Positions 1 to 8,165 of a stretch of DNA of 64,000 bases are shown here, one piece after another (position 1 is the stretch's first letter; every line of letters begins with the position of its first letter). This DNA is from an uncultured Pseudodesulfovibrio sp. (GTDB lineage Bacteria; Desulfobacterota; Desulfovibrionia; Desulfovibrionales; Desulfovibrionaceae). The stretch is from assembly GCF_963662885.1 (NCBI RefSeq), contig NZ_OY760059.1:620001-684000 (forward strand), in the 5' to 3' direction. The position numbers and the translations under genes are program-made. A model generated the notes under the pieces. It saw only the letters and a list, made by a program, of their open reading frames with translations, made no database searches and was not told where the DNA came from.

Positions 1-1
1 C

Positions 2-103
2 CGTGGGCGCTCCGTCCAGCTCAAATGGTGGATGATCCCGTCCGTGTCGGTTTTGTGCGGGCTGCTATGGCTCCTGGCGGTACTGTACGTGGTCTTTGCC
101 TGA
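2..103 (+). CDS. C-terminal end of a membrane protein (5' end outside window)
   Basis: A reading frame open from the window edge ends in TGA at 101-103. The 33 visible residues contain one long hydrophobic stretch, roughly the last 20 residues, preceded by a Lys-Trp-Trp segment. This looks like the final transmembrane helix of an integral membrane protein. There is too little sequence to name a family. It is followed by about 180 bases of non-coding sequence that carries a PhoB-box-like array, so a link to phosphate metabolism is possible but unproven. Confidence 0.5.
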   Translation, partial: RGRSVQLKWWMIPSVSVLCGLLWLLAVLYVVFA

Positions 104-161
104 ATATACCCATCCTGTGATAATCGTTACGATTGTCATCGTAACAGAAACTCCGTCCAGA

Positions 162-189
162 TGTAACGTCAGTGTGACGCCACTGTAAC
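162..189 (+). promoter_or_regulatory. Candidate PhoB-box-like tandem 11-bp repeat
   Basis: Three hexamers occur at exact 11-bp spacing: TGTAAC at 162-167, TGTGAC at 173-178 and TGTAAC at 184-189. PhoB-type regulators bind direct repeats related to CTGTCAT with 11-bp periodicity, so both the spacing and the TGTnAC core fit. The array lies about 90 bases upstream of the chemoreceptor gene. That the chemoreceptor is phosphate-regulated is inference only. Confidence 0.4.
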
Positions 190-281
190 AAATCGGGTCG
201 CCAAAACCGATTCTGCGCGTAGTCTTCCCCCTTCCACAGTACGCATCCGGGCGGCCCGTCTATGCCGCAAGAGGGGGGAAA

Positions 282-2837
282 ATGCGACTCAGCCTAAAGA
301 TGATTCTGTTCTGCCTGCTGGTGGGGATTGTGCCCCTTGCGGGCATGGCGGGCTACAGCCTGCATAACGCCTCGGTGAGCCTGAAAGAGCAGTCCTTCAG
401 CAAACTGGTCTCGCTCAAGGAGGCCAAGTCACACGAGCTGGACGGGCTGACCGAGCTGTGGAATCGGGATATCACCATGTATTCCGAAGCCAAGTACGTC
501 TACAGCGCCCTGGTCCGGCTTCGGGACATCATCTTTTACGCGGCCCAACCCGGAAAACCCATGGACCTGACGGACGAGGACTACATCCACGCCCTGAAGC
601 GGGTAGCCCCGGACTTCGCCCCTTGGGTCAAAGTGCGCGGGTATGCCGATGCCCTGGTCCTGGACGACACCGGACGTATCGTTTTTTCCATGGCCCACGG
701 CAAGGAACTGGGCGCGGACATCGCCAAGGGACCGCTGGCCAAGAGCCAACTCCTTGGAGCCTGGAAGCGGGCTTTGAAGGGTGAGACCGTGTTCATCGAC
801 TTCGCGCCCTACGAGCCGATGAACGGGCTGCCCTGCGCGTTCATCGCCGCGCCCATCCGGCGCTACGGCGAGGGCATCGAAGGCGTGGCCATGCTGCGTA
901 TTCCCATCGAATCCGTGAACACGGTCATGAGCGCCCGGGCGGGCATGGGCGAAACCGGTGAAGCGTATCTGGTGGGCCCTGACGGGCTCATGCGCTCCGA
1001 CCTTCATTCCGACCCAGACGGCCACAGCGTGGTCGCCTCCTTTGCCGATCCTCAGGTCGGGACCATGCATTCCGAGCCCGCGCGCCTTGCCCTGGAAGGG
1101 GAGAGCGGACGGATGGACAGCGTGGATTACCGGGGCCGTGAGGTTCTGGCAGCCTATTCCCCAGTCAAGGTGGGTGACTCTTCCTGGGGTTTGGTGGCCA
1201 AGATCGACTCGTCCGAGGCCATGGACCCGGTTCGCAAGCTCAAGGAAGCGGCCATGGTCGTCAGCGGCGGTTCTGTGGCCGGTATTGTCCTTATCACGCT
1301 GTTTTTCTTGCGCCTTGTCCTGCTCAAACCGCTCAAAGAGTTGCGCGTCTATGCGGGGCGTGTGGCTGAAGGCGACCTGGCTGCCAGGCCTCAGGGACGG
1401 TTCAAGGGAGAACTGGGCGAGGTCACCGAGGCCATCGAGCAGATGGTCCACAATCTGGGAGAGAAGATGGAAGAGGCCGAAGACGCCTCCCGGCTAGCCC
1501 AGACCCGCGCCGCAGAGGCCGAGGCCGCAGTGGTCCGGGCCGAGGGCGAACGCAGGGCGCGCACGGATGCGGCCCGAGCCCAGCGGGAAGGCATGCTCCA
1601 GGCCGCCGGGATGCTCGAGACCGTGGTTTCGGGCATGCGCGAGGCTTCGGCCACGGTGAATCAGGAATCCGACCGGATTATGGAGGGCGCCAACAGCCTG
1701 AGCACCCGCGTCGAGACCACGGCCGCCTCCATGGAGGAACTGGCCGGTTCCATCAGGGCGGTGGCCGATAACGCCGAAACGGCGTCCGCGGACGCGGCCA
1801 ATGCGAAACAGCGCGCCAAGGAGGGGTCCGAGGTGGTCCGGCGAACCGTGGAGTCCATCGGCGACGTCCATGCCATCACCGAGAATCTTCGCGAGCAGGT
1901 AGCCAACCTCGGGGCCAAGGCGGACTCCATCGGCAAGGTCATGAACGTCATTTCCGACATTGCGGACCAGACCAACCTGCTGGCGCTGAACGCGGCCATT
2001 GAAGCGGCCCGCGCGGGCGACGCCGGACGCGGGTTTGCGGTTGTAGCCGACGAGGTCCGCAAACTGGCCGAAAAGACCATGGACGCCACCCGCGAGGTGG
2101 GCGGCTCCATCGCTGCCATTCAGGCCGACGTACGTGAGAACATCAAGGGCATGGATCAGGCCGCCGATCAGGTGGATGTAGCCAACAAGCTGGCCGGTGA
2201 ATCGGGGCAGGCCCTGAACGAGATCATGGAATTTTTCGAGACCGTCACAAGCCAGGTGGAGGCCATTGCTGCGGCGAGTACCCAGCAGTCCAGCGCGGGT
2301 GAGGAGATCAACCGGGCGGTGAGCGAGGTGGACGCGGTGTCCTCAAAGACCGCCGAAGCCGTGGCCCAGACCGGTGGGGCCATCGGCGAACTGACCGGGC
2401 AGATCGAAACCCTGTCCAAGCTCTACGGACTGTTCATGCTTCTGGGCGAGGGCGTGGTTCAGAAACAGGTGGAATCCTTGGCCAAGGCCCCGGCCCTGAT
2501 CAACGGGAGCGCTATCAAGCAACACGAACTGCTCAAACGGGTGGTGCAGGATAATCCCAGCCTGGAGATGGCCTGGGTCATAGATCCGCGCGGCGTGCAG
2601 GTTACGGAGTTCGCCATGGCCCACGGCAGGACGAGCAGCTCCAAGGGCGGGCCGGGAACCAGCTGGGCCGACCGCGACTGGTTCCGCGAACCCGTGCGGA
2701 CGGGTGAGAGCTTCATCTCCAATATCTATTATTCCAAGACCATAGACGATTACTGTCTGACCGTGGCCACACCGGTGAAAGACTCCAAGGGGAACATCCT
2801 GTCCGTGCTTGCCGTGGACGTACGGCACGCGGGCTAG
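282..2837 (+). CDS. Methyl-accepting chemotaxis protein, dCache-HAMP-MCP with extra C-terminal Cache-like domain
   Basis: This transmembrane chemoreceptor should signal to CheA/CheW. A first transmembrane helix lies at about residues 7-27. It is followed by a periplasmic double-Cache ligand domain of about 290 residues, a second helix near 324-346, a HAMP domain (about 347-400) and the MCP signalling domain (about 455-690). The conserved hairpin tip, IADQTNLLALNAAIEAARAG, is intact. Unusually, the protein continues past the signalling domain into about 145 residues ending DVRHAG. These look like a second Cache/PDC sensor (WVIDPRG, DRDWFREP, then a PV.D..G..L.VLAVDV pattern) that would lie in the cytoplasm. 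No C-terminal CheR-tethering pentapeptide is seen. The ATG start follows a strong GAGGGGGG ribosome-binding site. Confidence 0.93.
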   Translation: MRLSLKMILFCLLVGIVPLAGMAGYSLHNASVSLKEQSFSKLVSLKEAKSHELDGLTELWNRDITMYSEAKYVYSALVRLRDIIFYAAQPGKPMDLTDEDYIHALKRVAPDFAPWVKVRGYADALVLDDTGRIVFSMAHGKELGADIAKGPLAKSQLLGAWKRALKGETVFIDFAPYEPMNGLPCAFIAAPIRRYGEGIEGVAMLRIPIESVNTVMSARAGMGETGEAYLVGPDGLMRSDLHSDPDGHSVVASFADPQVGTMHSEPARLALEGESGRMDSVDYRGREVLAAYSPVKVGDSSWGLVAKIDSSEAMDPVRKLKEAAMVVSGGSVAGIVLITLFFLRLVLLKPLKELRVYAGRVAEGDLAARPQGRFKGELGEVTEAIEQMVHNLGEKMEEAEDASRLAQTRAAEAEAAVVRAEGERRARTDAARAQREGMLQAAGMLETVVSGMREASATVNQESDRIMEGANSLSTRVETTAASMEELAGSIRAVADNAETASADAANAKQRAKEGSEVVRRTVESIGDVHAITENLREQVANLGAKADSIGKVMNVISDIADQTNLLALNAAIEAARAGDAGRGFAVVADEVRKLAEKTMDATREVGGSIAAIQADVRENIKGMDQAADQVDVANKLAGESGQALNEIMEFFETVTSQVEAIAAASTQQSSAGEEINRAVSEVDAVSSKTAEAVAQTGGAIGELTGQIETLSKLYGLFMLLGEGVVQKQVESLAKAPALINGSAIKQHELLKRVVQDNPSLEMAWVIDPRGVQVTEFAMAHGRTSSSKGGPGTSWADRDWFREPVRTGESFISNIYYSKTIDDYCLTVATPVKDSKGNILSVLAVDVRHAG

Positions 2838-2940
2838 CCGACACGAACCCGTCGTTTGATCGCCACTCCCCGGTCAAGAACCGCTCTCTCCCGGGCGTTA
2901 CGCTCCTCCTGTACCCTGCGTGGTCAGCGCTAGGACGGTT

Positions 2941-3022
2941 GCAGGGGATGAGCCCCTGCCGGGCTGAGACGGAATCAATCGAGGCTGCCGCGAAGCGCGC
3001 CTTCAATCACTGATTCCGTCTC
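2941..3022 (+). promoter_or_regulatory. Structured leader: two hairpins before the 54-aa membrane protein
   Basis: The first hairpin pairs GCAGGGG (2941-2947) with CCCCTGC (2953-2959). The second pairs GAGACGGAATCA (2966-2977) with TGATTCCGTCTC (3011-3022), a perfect 12-bp stem whose 33-nt loop holds a smaller CGC-GAA-GCG hairpin. Neither is followed by a T-run, so they are not typical intrinsic terminators. They end about 15 bases before the ribosome-binding site of the next small gene. An RNA regulatory role is possible; no known riboswitch class was recognised. Confidence 0.4.
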
Positions 3023-3048
3023 CAGAAGAATAGAACAGGAGAGCGGAT

Positions 3049-3213
3049 ATGATCTGGTTCCAGAACAAGACCTATACGGATGATTTTTTTGCCGCCGGGT
3101 TGATCGACCTGTACCGGCTGGCCCGAGCGAGCAAACGGGGCATGGTGGTCGCTGCGGGCGGGGCGTTGCTGCTCATGGTTGCCGCCCATGCATCGCTTAT
3201 TTACGCTCTGTAA
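3049..3213 (+). CDS. Small single-span membrane protein (54 aa), unknown
   Basis: ATG at 3049 follows an AGGAGAG ribosome-binding site with good spacing, and the frame runs to TAA at 3211. The N-terminal half is soluble and amphipathic (starting MIWFQNKTYTDDFF). A positively charged segment (ARASKRG) then precedes one hydrophobic helix of about 20 residues rich in Ala, Leu and Val. By the positive-inside rule the N-terminus should be cytoplasmic. The gene overlaps the tail of the convergent substrate-binding gene by 13 bases. I recognise no family. The strong ribosome-binding site and the charge/helix layout are the reasons to call it real. Confidence 0.55.
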   Translation: MIWFQNKTYTDDFFAAGLIDLYRLARASKRGMVVAAGGALLLMVAAHASLIYAL

Positions 3214-4328
3214 CGGCGGCGCAGGAGTACGGCCAGAGCGACCGCTGCGGCCAAACCAAGGGCCCATACCACCCCTGTGACCGGCAGGATCGGGCGTTCC
3301 TCCACTGTTCCTGCGGGCGGGTTGAGCACCTCCGCATCCTTGGGCGCCTTGAGCCCGAAACGGGCCAGAGCCGTGCCGTCGAGGCGCAGGATCGGCTTGG
3401 TGGGGCGGGGCAGCATCTCGTTCGCGTTTTCTCCGCCGAGAATTTTCAAGACCACGCGGGCCGCGCTCTCTCCCAGGGTCCTGGCCGGAATCATCCATCC
3501 GCCCACGGCCCCGGTCCCGAAGAGCGCATCGCCAGCAAGATAGACGGGCGATGCCGCGCGTTCCCGGATCAATACGGCAAGATCTTCGTCCGAAATGGGG
3601 TTGCCGTCCCTGTCTTCGGAGAATCCCAGAAAAAGGACCGCCCCGTGGGAGGGGACGCTGGCCAGGGTGTCTCCCAGGGTCTGGAGGTCGAGCCCGTGGT
3701 CGTCGCCCGCCTCAAAGCCGGGGAACATGATCTGAGCCCGGTCCAGGTAGGGGCGCATGGCTTGGTTGACCCGGTCCATGAGCCGGGCCGAACCGGGGGT
3801 ACGGTCCGCGATGGCCACCACCAGCCGGGTTTCGGGCCGCATGGCGAAGATGAGATCCACGTTTTCACGTACCGGCTCGGCCGACGACAACCCGGTGCAG
3901 TTCTCGCATTGGCTCAGGATTTCCGGCTCGGGCCGGGCCATGGCGCAGAAGACCAGCGGCGCATCAGGGAACAGATCGGCGTATTTGCGGGCAAAGGCGA
4001 AGGCCAGGTTGCCCTGGGCAACCACTGCGTCGGGCTCGTCCCCGGTCAAATCCTCGGACAACTTGCGGTAGACGTCATAATATGCGTCCTCATCCGTGCC
4101 GTCGGCCTTGAGAAAGGCCTGGCGCACCGAGGCCGCCTTGCCCAGTCCCTCGGTCAACCCGGCAGCCAGCCGTTGGTTCCACGGGGTCGGCTCAGAGTCG
4201 GAATGGAGCAGCAGTATTGACGCGGAGTAGGCCGGACCGCAGAGCGCCAGCGTCCAGGCAAGAGCGCATACAGAAAGTAATCGTAACCGTACAATAGTCT
4301 TTTTTAACAAGGGATTCCCTATCGTCAC
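3201..4328 (-). CDS. ABC-type substrate-binding-like periplasmic protein with C-terminal membrane anchor
   Basis: The start is GTG. An N-terminal signal sequence (about residues 10-35, ending near PAYSAS) leads into a two-lobed binding domain resembling the ABC_sub_bind family. In Desulfovibrio-type bacteria that domain is often the sensor module of kinases and diguanylate cyclases. A C-terminal hydrophobic helix (about 348-368) ends in RRRYRA, so the domain would sit in the periplasm with only a few residues inside. No transporter genes adjoin it. It lies 37 bases downstream of a soluble diguanylate cyclase on the same strand, which suggests a two-gene sensor/output unit rather than a transport system. 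This functional link is inferred. Confidence 0.75.
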   Translation of the reverse strand: MTIGNPLLKKTIVRLRLLSVCALAWTLALCGPAYSASILLLHSDSEPTPWNQRLAAGLTEGLGKAASVRQAFLKADGTDEDAYYDVYRKLSEDLTGDEPDAVVAQGNLAFAFARKYADLFPDAPLVFCAMARPEPEILSQCENCTGLSSAEPVRENVDLIFAMRPETRLVVAIADRTPGSARLMDRVNQAMRPYLDRAQIMFPGFEAGDDHGLDLQTLGDTLASVPSHGAVLFLGFSEDRDGNPISDEDLAVLIRERAASPVYLAGDALFGTGAVGGWMIPARTLGESAARVVLKILGGENANEMLPRPTKPILRLDGTALARFGLKAPKDAEVLNPPAGTVEERPILPVTGVVWALGLAAAVALAVLLRRRYRA

Positions 4329-4365
4329 TTATCGAATGCTGACGATGTAGGGTGGAAAGTGAAGG

Positions 4366-5412
4366 CTACTTTTTGGCCACGCAGACTCGGTTTCGGCCAG
4401 AGTGCTTGGCCTCGTACAGGGCGGCATCCGCAGCCCCGACCAGTTCTGCAGCCGTCCACCCCACCTTCAGGCGCGCAACGCCGATGGACACGGTGAAGTT
4501 GATGGGCGTGTCCTCCAGTTGCCCGTTGGTCCGGTTGCGAAAGTCATAGTTTTCCACGTCGGCCCGAATCGCTTCGGCCTTGAGGAGCGTTCGCTTCAAG
4601 TCCATGTCCTGCACGATCAGGACCAGCTCCTCTCCGCCGTAACGGGCGGCAAAGCCGTCGTATTGAATGGCATGGGCCGTGATGATTCCGGAAAGGGCGC
4701 GGAGCACGTCGTCACCCGCCTGGTGTCCGAAGGTGTCGTTGACGTTCTTGAAATGATCGACGTCTATCATCATCAGGGAAAGGGGCGTTCCCGAACGGGC
4801 AAAATCCTCTACCGCGCCCTTGAGGTGGGCTTCCATGGCCCGGCGGTTGTGCAGTTCGGTGAGCAGGGGGTCGAAATCGGCGGTCATGCGGAAATGTTCT
4901 GCCTTGGCGTTGAGGAGGCGCGCCTCTTCACGGAACTCCTCGATGAGTTCCTGGAACATGCCGCGCACCTTGGACAGAATATGGGATTTCTGGTTGCCCT
5001 CCTGAATGACCTCCGCAGTCTCCTCCTGGATGGTGTTCAAGCGGTTGTCCTGGCGCTCGTTGGCCCCATGCATGCTCGCAATCATCTCGTTCATCTCGCC
5101 GATGAGCAGTCCGGCCGTGCGCTTCTCCTGGGTCAGCGCCTCCTCCATCTCCAGAGCTCCGATGGTTTGCATCAGATAGGCGTCGAGCAGGGCGAAGACC
5201 GTAGCCAGCCGTTCCTTGGAAAAATCGTTTTCCATGAGGTGCTCGAATATCTCGAACTGCAGCTCGGATTTTTTTTCATCGGAATAGATGCTGAGCCGGG
5301 GGAGCAGGTTTCGGACAAACAGGATAATGGCCATCCAGTCGCCCTCGCAGGGAGTTTCGGCTGCTTGGAGGCTTTTGTAAAAGCGGTTTAATTCGCTGGC
5401 AGTTTTGGACAT
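4366..5412 (-). CDS. Diguanylate cyclase (GGDEF), soluble
   Basis: It should make cyclic di-GMP from two GTP. The C-terminal half carries the GGDEF domain, with the active-site motif as RYGGEELVLI and the upstream DPLLTELHNRRA helix. The allosteric inhibition site, normally RxxD five residues before the motif, reads IQYD, so product inhibition at that site is probably lost. The N-terminal 180 residues are helical and partly coiled-coil, with no transmembrane segment. I chose ATG at 5412 (MSKTASEL). A longer frame to 5595 has no ribosome-binding site and crosses the upstream RNA-like element. It is probably co-transcribed with the downstream periplasmic binding protein. Confidence 0.88.
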   Translation of the reverse strand: MSKTASELNRFYKSLQAAETPCEGDWMAIILFVRNLLPRLSIYSDEKKSELQFEIFEHLMENDFSKERLATVFALLDAYLMQTIGALEMEEALTQEKRTAGLLIGEMNEMIASMHGANERQDNRLNTIQEETAEVIQEGNQKSHILSKVRGMFQELIEEFREEARLLNAKAEHFRMTADFDPLLTELHNRRAMEAHLKGAVEDFARSGTPLSLMMIDVDHFKNVNDTFGHQAGDDVLRALSGIITAHAIQYDGFAARYGGEELVLIVQDMDLKRTLLKAEAIRADVENYDFRNRTNGQLEDTPINFTVSIGVARLKVGWTAAELVGAADAALYEAKHSGRNRVCVAKK

Positions 5413-5544
5413 TGTGGAAATTTCCCGGTGTGAAGGACTCTGGAAAACCCCGGGCCTGCCATCGGCCGGGGAAAGCGCCGCCATTGGGGTCTGGTACCAC
5501 CCGTAGCTAACACGGTTCAAGAAAAAATGGGAATGATAAAGAGT

Positions 5545-5690
5545 AAAAGAAAGTGCGCCTTGCCGGGTTGCCCGGCGGGCATCAGGGCCTGACATTTCAA
5601 AATATGCACTTTATGACGGCCTGGTGCGTGGTTTTTTTGGCGCACGGTGCTCTTTCTGTGAGCGGGGCGACTCCATTCGCCATATGTCTC
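5545..5690 (-). ncRNA. Candidate structured RNA, copy A (upstream of the diguanylate cyclase)
   Basis: Read on the minus strand, the element begins near a small stem (GGCGA with TCGCC, + strand 5666-5670 and 5677-5681). It ends with AAAGTGC pairing with GCACTTT (+ strand 5606-5612 and 5550-5556) followed by a T-rich tract. A related element with different bases in the paired positions lies at 24592-24700. Copy A ends about 130 bases before the diguanylate cyclase start, so it could be a 5' leader with an attenuator or a free-standing small RNA. No named RNA family was recognised. Confidence 0.4.
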
Positions 5691-5865
5691 ATAGAAGAAA
5701 TCGGTGTCTATTTCCTCCCATCCTCCGTCTGAGTTTTTCACTATCCTCTGATCGAGGTCCCCTGCCGTTGATTAAAATATACGCCCGCTGGAAACGGTGC
5801 GCAAGGGCATGGGCCGCACAAACCGTCACATCGGCTGCAACCTTCGGTCAGGCTTGGAGATAAAA

Positions 5866-6036
5866 ATGCACTTTTTTCGGAAGAGGGGACGAGTCACCGA
5901 ACAGGGACAGGTCAAAAAAAGAAGGTCCAATTATGACAATATATTGAAGCCTCGCTCAAAAGGCAAGCACAAAGACGAACAGACCCTTGTCGAGGTCTGT
6001 CCGCACTGTTTTTCGGGAGGTGAAATCTTGGGCTAG
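5866..6036 (+). CDS. Small basic protein with CPHC motif (56 aa), unknown
   Basis: ATG at 5866 is preceded by TGGAGAT at a suitable distance. The product starts MHFFRKRGRVTEQG, is rich in Lys and Arg, and has a CPHC pair near its end (VEVCPHCFSGGE), possibly half of a metal site. No other gene covers this stretch, so the frame is not a shadow. Its stop overlaps the stop of the convergent 88-aa gene by four bases. I do not recognise the family. Confidence 0.42.
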   Translation: MHFFRKRGRVTEQGQVKKRRSNYDNILKPRSKGKHKDEQTLVEVCPHCFSGGEILG

Positions 6037-6299
6037 TCGTCCTCGAACGGGTCGCTGATCAGGTCCATGACCTTGGCGTGGTCGAGGCGGTGGACGTCCG
6101 ACCCCTTGGCGGCCAGATCCAGGCCGAGTTCGCCCAGGCTCTTTTCGGCCTCGTTCGCTTCGCGGCGGCCCAGGTTCCGGGTCACTGCGGCCATGGCTTC
6201 GTCCAGGCCTTCTGTGGCCCGGGCCTTGAGTTGCTCTATGCGCTCACGAGCGGCGCTGGTGACATCGGTCTGGGTCGTGACAGGTTGGATAGCGGGCAT
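6033..6299 (-). CDS. Hypothetical 88-aa helical protein
   Basis: The start at ATG 6299 (MPAIQPVT) is set by AAGGAGA just upstream. A longer frame to 6326 has no such site. The sequence is mostly charged helix (ARERIEQLKARATEGLDEAM) with an acidic tail (DPFEDD) and no cysteines, signal or membrane segment. It stands alone between convergent small genes. I do not recognise the family and assign no function. Confidence 0.65.
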   Translation of the reverse strand: MPAIQPVTTQTDVTSAARERIEQLKARATEGLDEAMAAVTRNLGRREANEAEKSLGELGLDLAAKGSDVHRLDHAKVMDLISDPFEDD

Positions 6300-6435
6300 A
6301 TTCGTCTCCTTCTTATTGGCTGCCACAATAAGAGCAAAACCCGTGCTTTAATAAAAAATACTCGGTATTACAGACTGTTAAGATTTCGAGGCTTCGTTAA
6401 CCGGCAGGATTTTCCGGCTTGTCGGCCATATGGCC

Positions 6436-7269
6436 TTACTTTTTGGACGGCAGTCCACGCATAAAGCGGCGCAGTCCTTCGGCGTATCCCGATGAGGACA
6501 TGAACCCGCAGTTGTGGTCCCCGGACAGTGCCTGGAACCATTTCGGTCCCGCATACTCCTCAAACAGCGTCCGGCCCATGGCATACGGTACCAGGTCGTC
6601 TTCCGGGCTGTGCAGAAACAGGGCGGGTACCCGCACGGTTTGCAGGGCCTGGAGGCTTTCGTATCGGTGTCGAACCAGCCACCGGACCGGCAGCCACGGG
6701 TATCGCGCAGCGCCCATGGCCGTCAGCGAGGTGAACGTGGACTCCATGATCAGTCCGCCCGGTTCCGTTCCCGCCTCGGTCAAATCCGCAGCCAGTCGCG
6801 CAGCCACACCGCCGCCCAGGCTGCGTCCGAACAAAACCACCTGGCCGGGTTCAAAGCCCTTTTCCCGGAGGAGCCAGTCCCAGGCCGCCAACGCATCGGC
6901 ACGAGTCGCTTTTTCAGACGGTCGGCCCTCGCTTCGCCCATAGCCCGAATAGTCGAACGACAATACCGAGAGGCCAAGGTCATGGAATATCCTGTATGTT
7001 TCCATCAGGTAGGAGATGTTGCCGCCATTCCCATGGCAAAGCAGGAGAACGCGGTCCGACTTGTCGCAAGGCAACCACCAGCCGTGGAGTCGCGTCCTTT
7101 GACCGGAGGTCAGCCAGACGTCTTCATAGGGCAGGCCCGCCTGATCCGGGGTGGCTACCAGATCCCTTCGCGGGCAATAGACCAGCCCTCGCTGGGTGAG
7201 AAATACCCAGGCCGCGATGGTCGCGTACACCACTCCTGCGCCGCCCAATATTTTCAGTGCCGTCCACAT
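6436..7269 (-). CDS. Alpha/beta-hydrolase, membrane-anchored (ABHD17/BEM46-like)
   Basis: A serine hydrolase of unknown substrate. An N-terminal hydrophobic helix (about residues 3-25) probably anchors it in the inner membrane. The oxyanion-loop motif HGNGGN and the nucleophile elbow GRSLGG are clear. The acid is probably the Asp in SPEDDLVP and the catalytic His is in SGDHNCGF, so the triad looks complete. ATG at 7269 was chosen; a GTG at 7284 would add five residues, and neither has a strong ribosome-binding site. It is divergent from mobA, with about 70 bases between the starts. Confidence 0.85.
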   Translation of the reverse strand: MWTALKILGGAGVVYATIAAWVFLTQRGLVYCPRRDLVATPDQAGLPYEDVWLTSGQRTRLHGWWLPCDKSDRVLLLCHGNGGNISYLMETYRIFHDLGLSVLSFDYSGYGRSEGRPSEKATRADALAAWDWLLREKGFEPGQVVLFGRSLGGGVAARLAADLTEAGTEPGGLIMESTFTSLTAMGAARYPWLPVRWLVRHRYESLQALQTVRVPALFLHSPEDDLVPYAMGRTLFEEYAGPKWFQALSGDHNCGFMSSSGYAEGLRRFMRGLPSKK

Positions 7270-7340
7270 GCGGGGATCATACACGCGGCCAACTGGTTTT
7301 GCATCTTTCCATTTTCCAGACCTTGTTCTATTTTGCCCCC

Positions 7341-7946
7341 ATGGATATCGCAGGCATCATCCTGGCCGGGGGGCTCGGCACCCGCATGGGCCACGTGAAG
7401 AAAGCGTTTCTGACCATCAACGGCCAGAAGATCATCGATCGGCTGCTCGCCGTCTACAGCCCGCTGTTTCCGGAAATTCTTATCTCGGCGCGCGACAAAA
7501 AAGACTACGAGACGTATGACTATCCGGTCGCTGAAGACCGTTTCGAGGCCCGCTCCTCCCTGACCGGTATCCACGCGGGGCTCAGCGCCATGCGCGCTTC
7601 TCACGGGTTCATGGCCGCCTGCGACGGTCCCTTTCTCCAGCCCGGTTTGGTCCAGGCGCTGCTCGACCAGGCCGAGCCAGAGTATGATGTCATTATCCCG
7701 ATCAAGGAAGACGGCTACGTCGAACCTCTCTGCGCCATTTATTCCAAACGGTGCATCCCCCCCATCGAGGCACAGTTGAAGCGGGAAAATTTCCGCATCA
7801 TCGGCTTCTTCGACCAGGTCCGCGTCAAAGAGGTCCCGGTCTCCCTGCTTCAACAAGGCGACCCCAACCGCGTCTCCTTCTTCAACGTCAATTCCCCGGA
7901 CGATCTCCGCCAGGCCCAGCTATTGGCCGCCGAACTCGGTCTTTAG
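7341..7946 (+). CDS. mobA: Molybdenum cofactor guanylyltransferase
   Basis: It should attach GMP from GTP to molybdopterin to make the MGD cofactor used by formate dehydrogenases and related oxidoreductases. The N-terminal nucleotide-binding signature IILAGGLGTRMGHVKKAF matches the LAGGxxxRMGxxK pattern. A DGPF motif corresponds to the metal-binding Asp region of the family. About 201 residues is the usual length. No good ribosome-binding site precedes ATG 7341, but it is the first Met before the Rossmann strand. The stop is followed at once by an intergenic palindrome of the repeated family seen here. Confidence 0.88.
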   Translation: MDIAGIILAGGLGTRMGHVKKAFLTINGQKIIDRLLAVYSPLFPEILISARDKKDYETYDYPVAEDRFEARSSLTGIHAGLSAMRASHGFMAACDGPFLQPGLVQALLDQAEPEYDVIIPIKEDGYVEPLCAIYSKRCIPPIEAQLKRENFRIIGFFDQVRVKEVPVSLLQQGDPNRVSFFNVNSPDDLRQAQLLAAELGL

Positions 7947-7947
7947 C

Positions 7948-8043
7948 GTGCCTCCGGCGGCCGGGGCGCTGCCCCGGACCCCGCCAAGGAACCCTTTGAA
8001 AAGGGTTCTTTGGAATCTCCCAAACTTTTTGTGTGCCTTCGGC
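7948..8043. repeat. Dispersed intergenic palindrome, copy 1
   Basis: GCCTCCGGCGGCCGGGG is followed by a hairpin (CCAAGGAACCCTT with AAGGGTTCTTTGG, about 7984-8013) and then a conserved tail of AAACTTTTTGTG and GCCTTCGGC. The same three-part layout recurs at about 19617, 24301, 24485, 34288 and 49357. Because it sits just after mobA it may also act as a terminator. Confidence 0.6.
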
Positions 8044-8165
8044 AGGTGTGTGCGAACGGGGGATTCTTGAGGCTTTTGGCCTTATAGTCATCGACAGCAG
8101 CGATAGGGCCGCGATCAGGTGTCCCCGAAGGGCTCGCTGGAGGCCTTCCCTCGCTTGCCCCTACG

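Noticed and set aside
2960..3030. CTGAGA motif suggesting a TPP riboswitch
   Set aside because: The other conserved TPP elements are absent and the next gene is not a thiamine gene.
5517..5741. Minus-strand open frame over the RNA-like element
   Set aside because: No ribosome-binding site; the frame is an incidental translation of the element and a similar translation occurs at the second copy.
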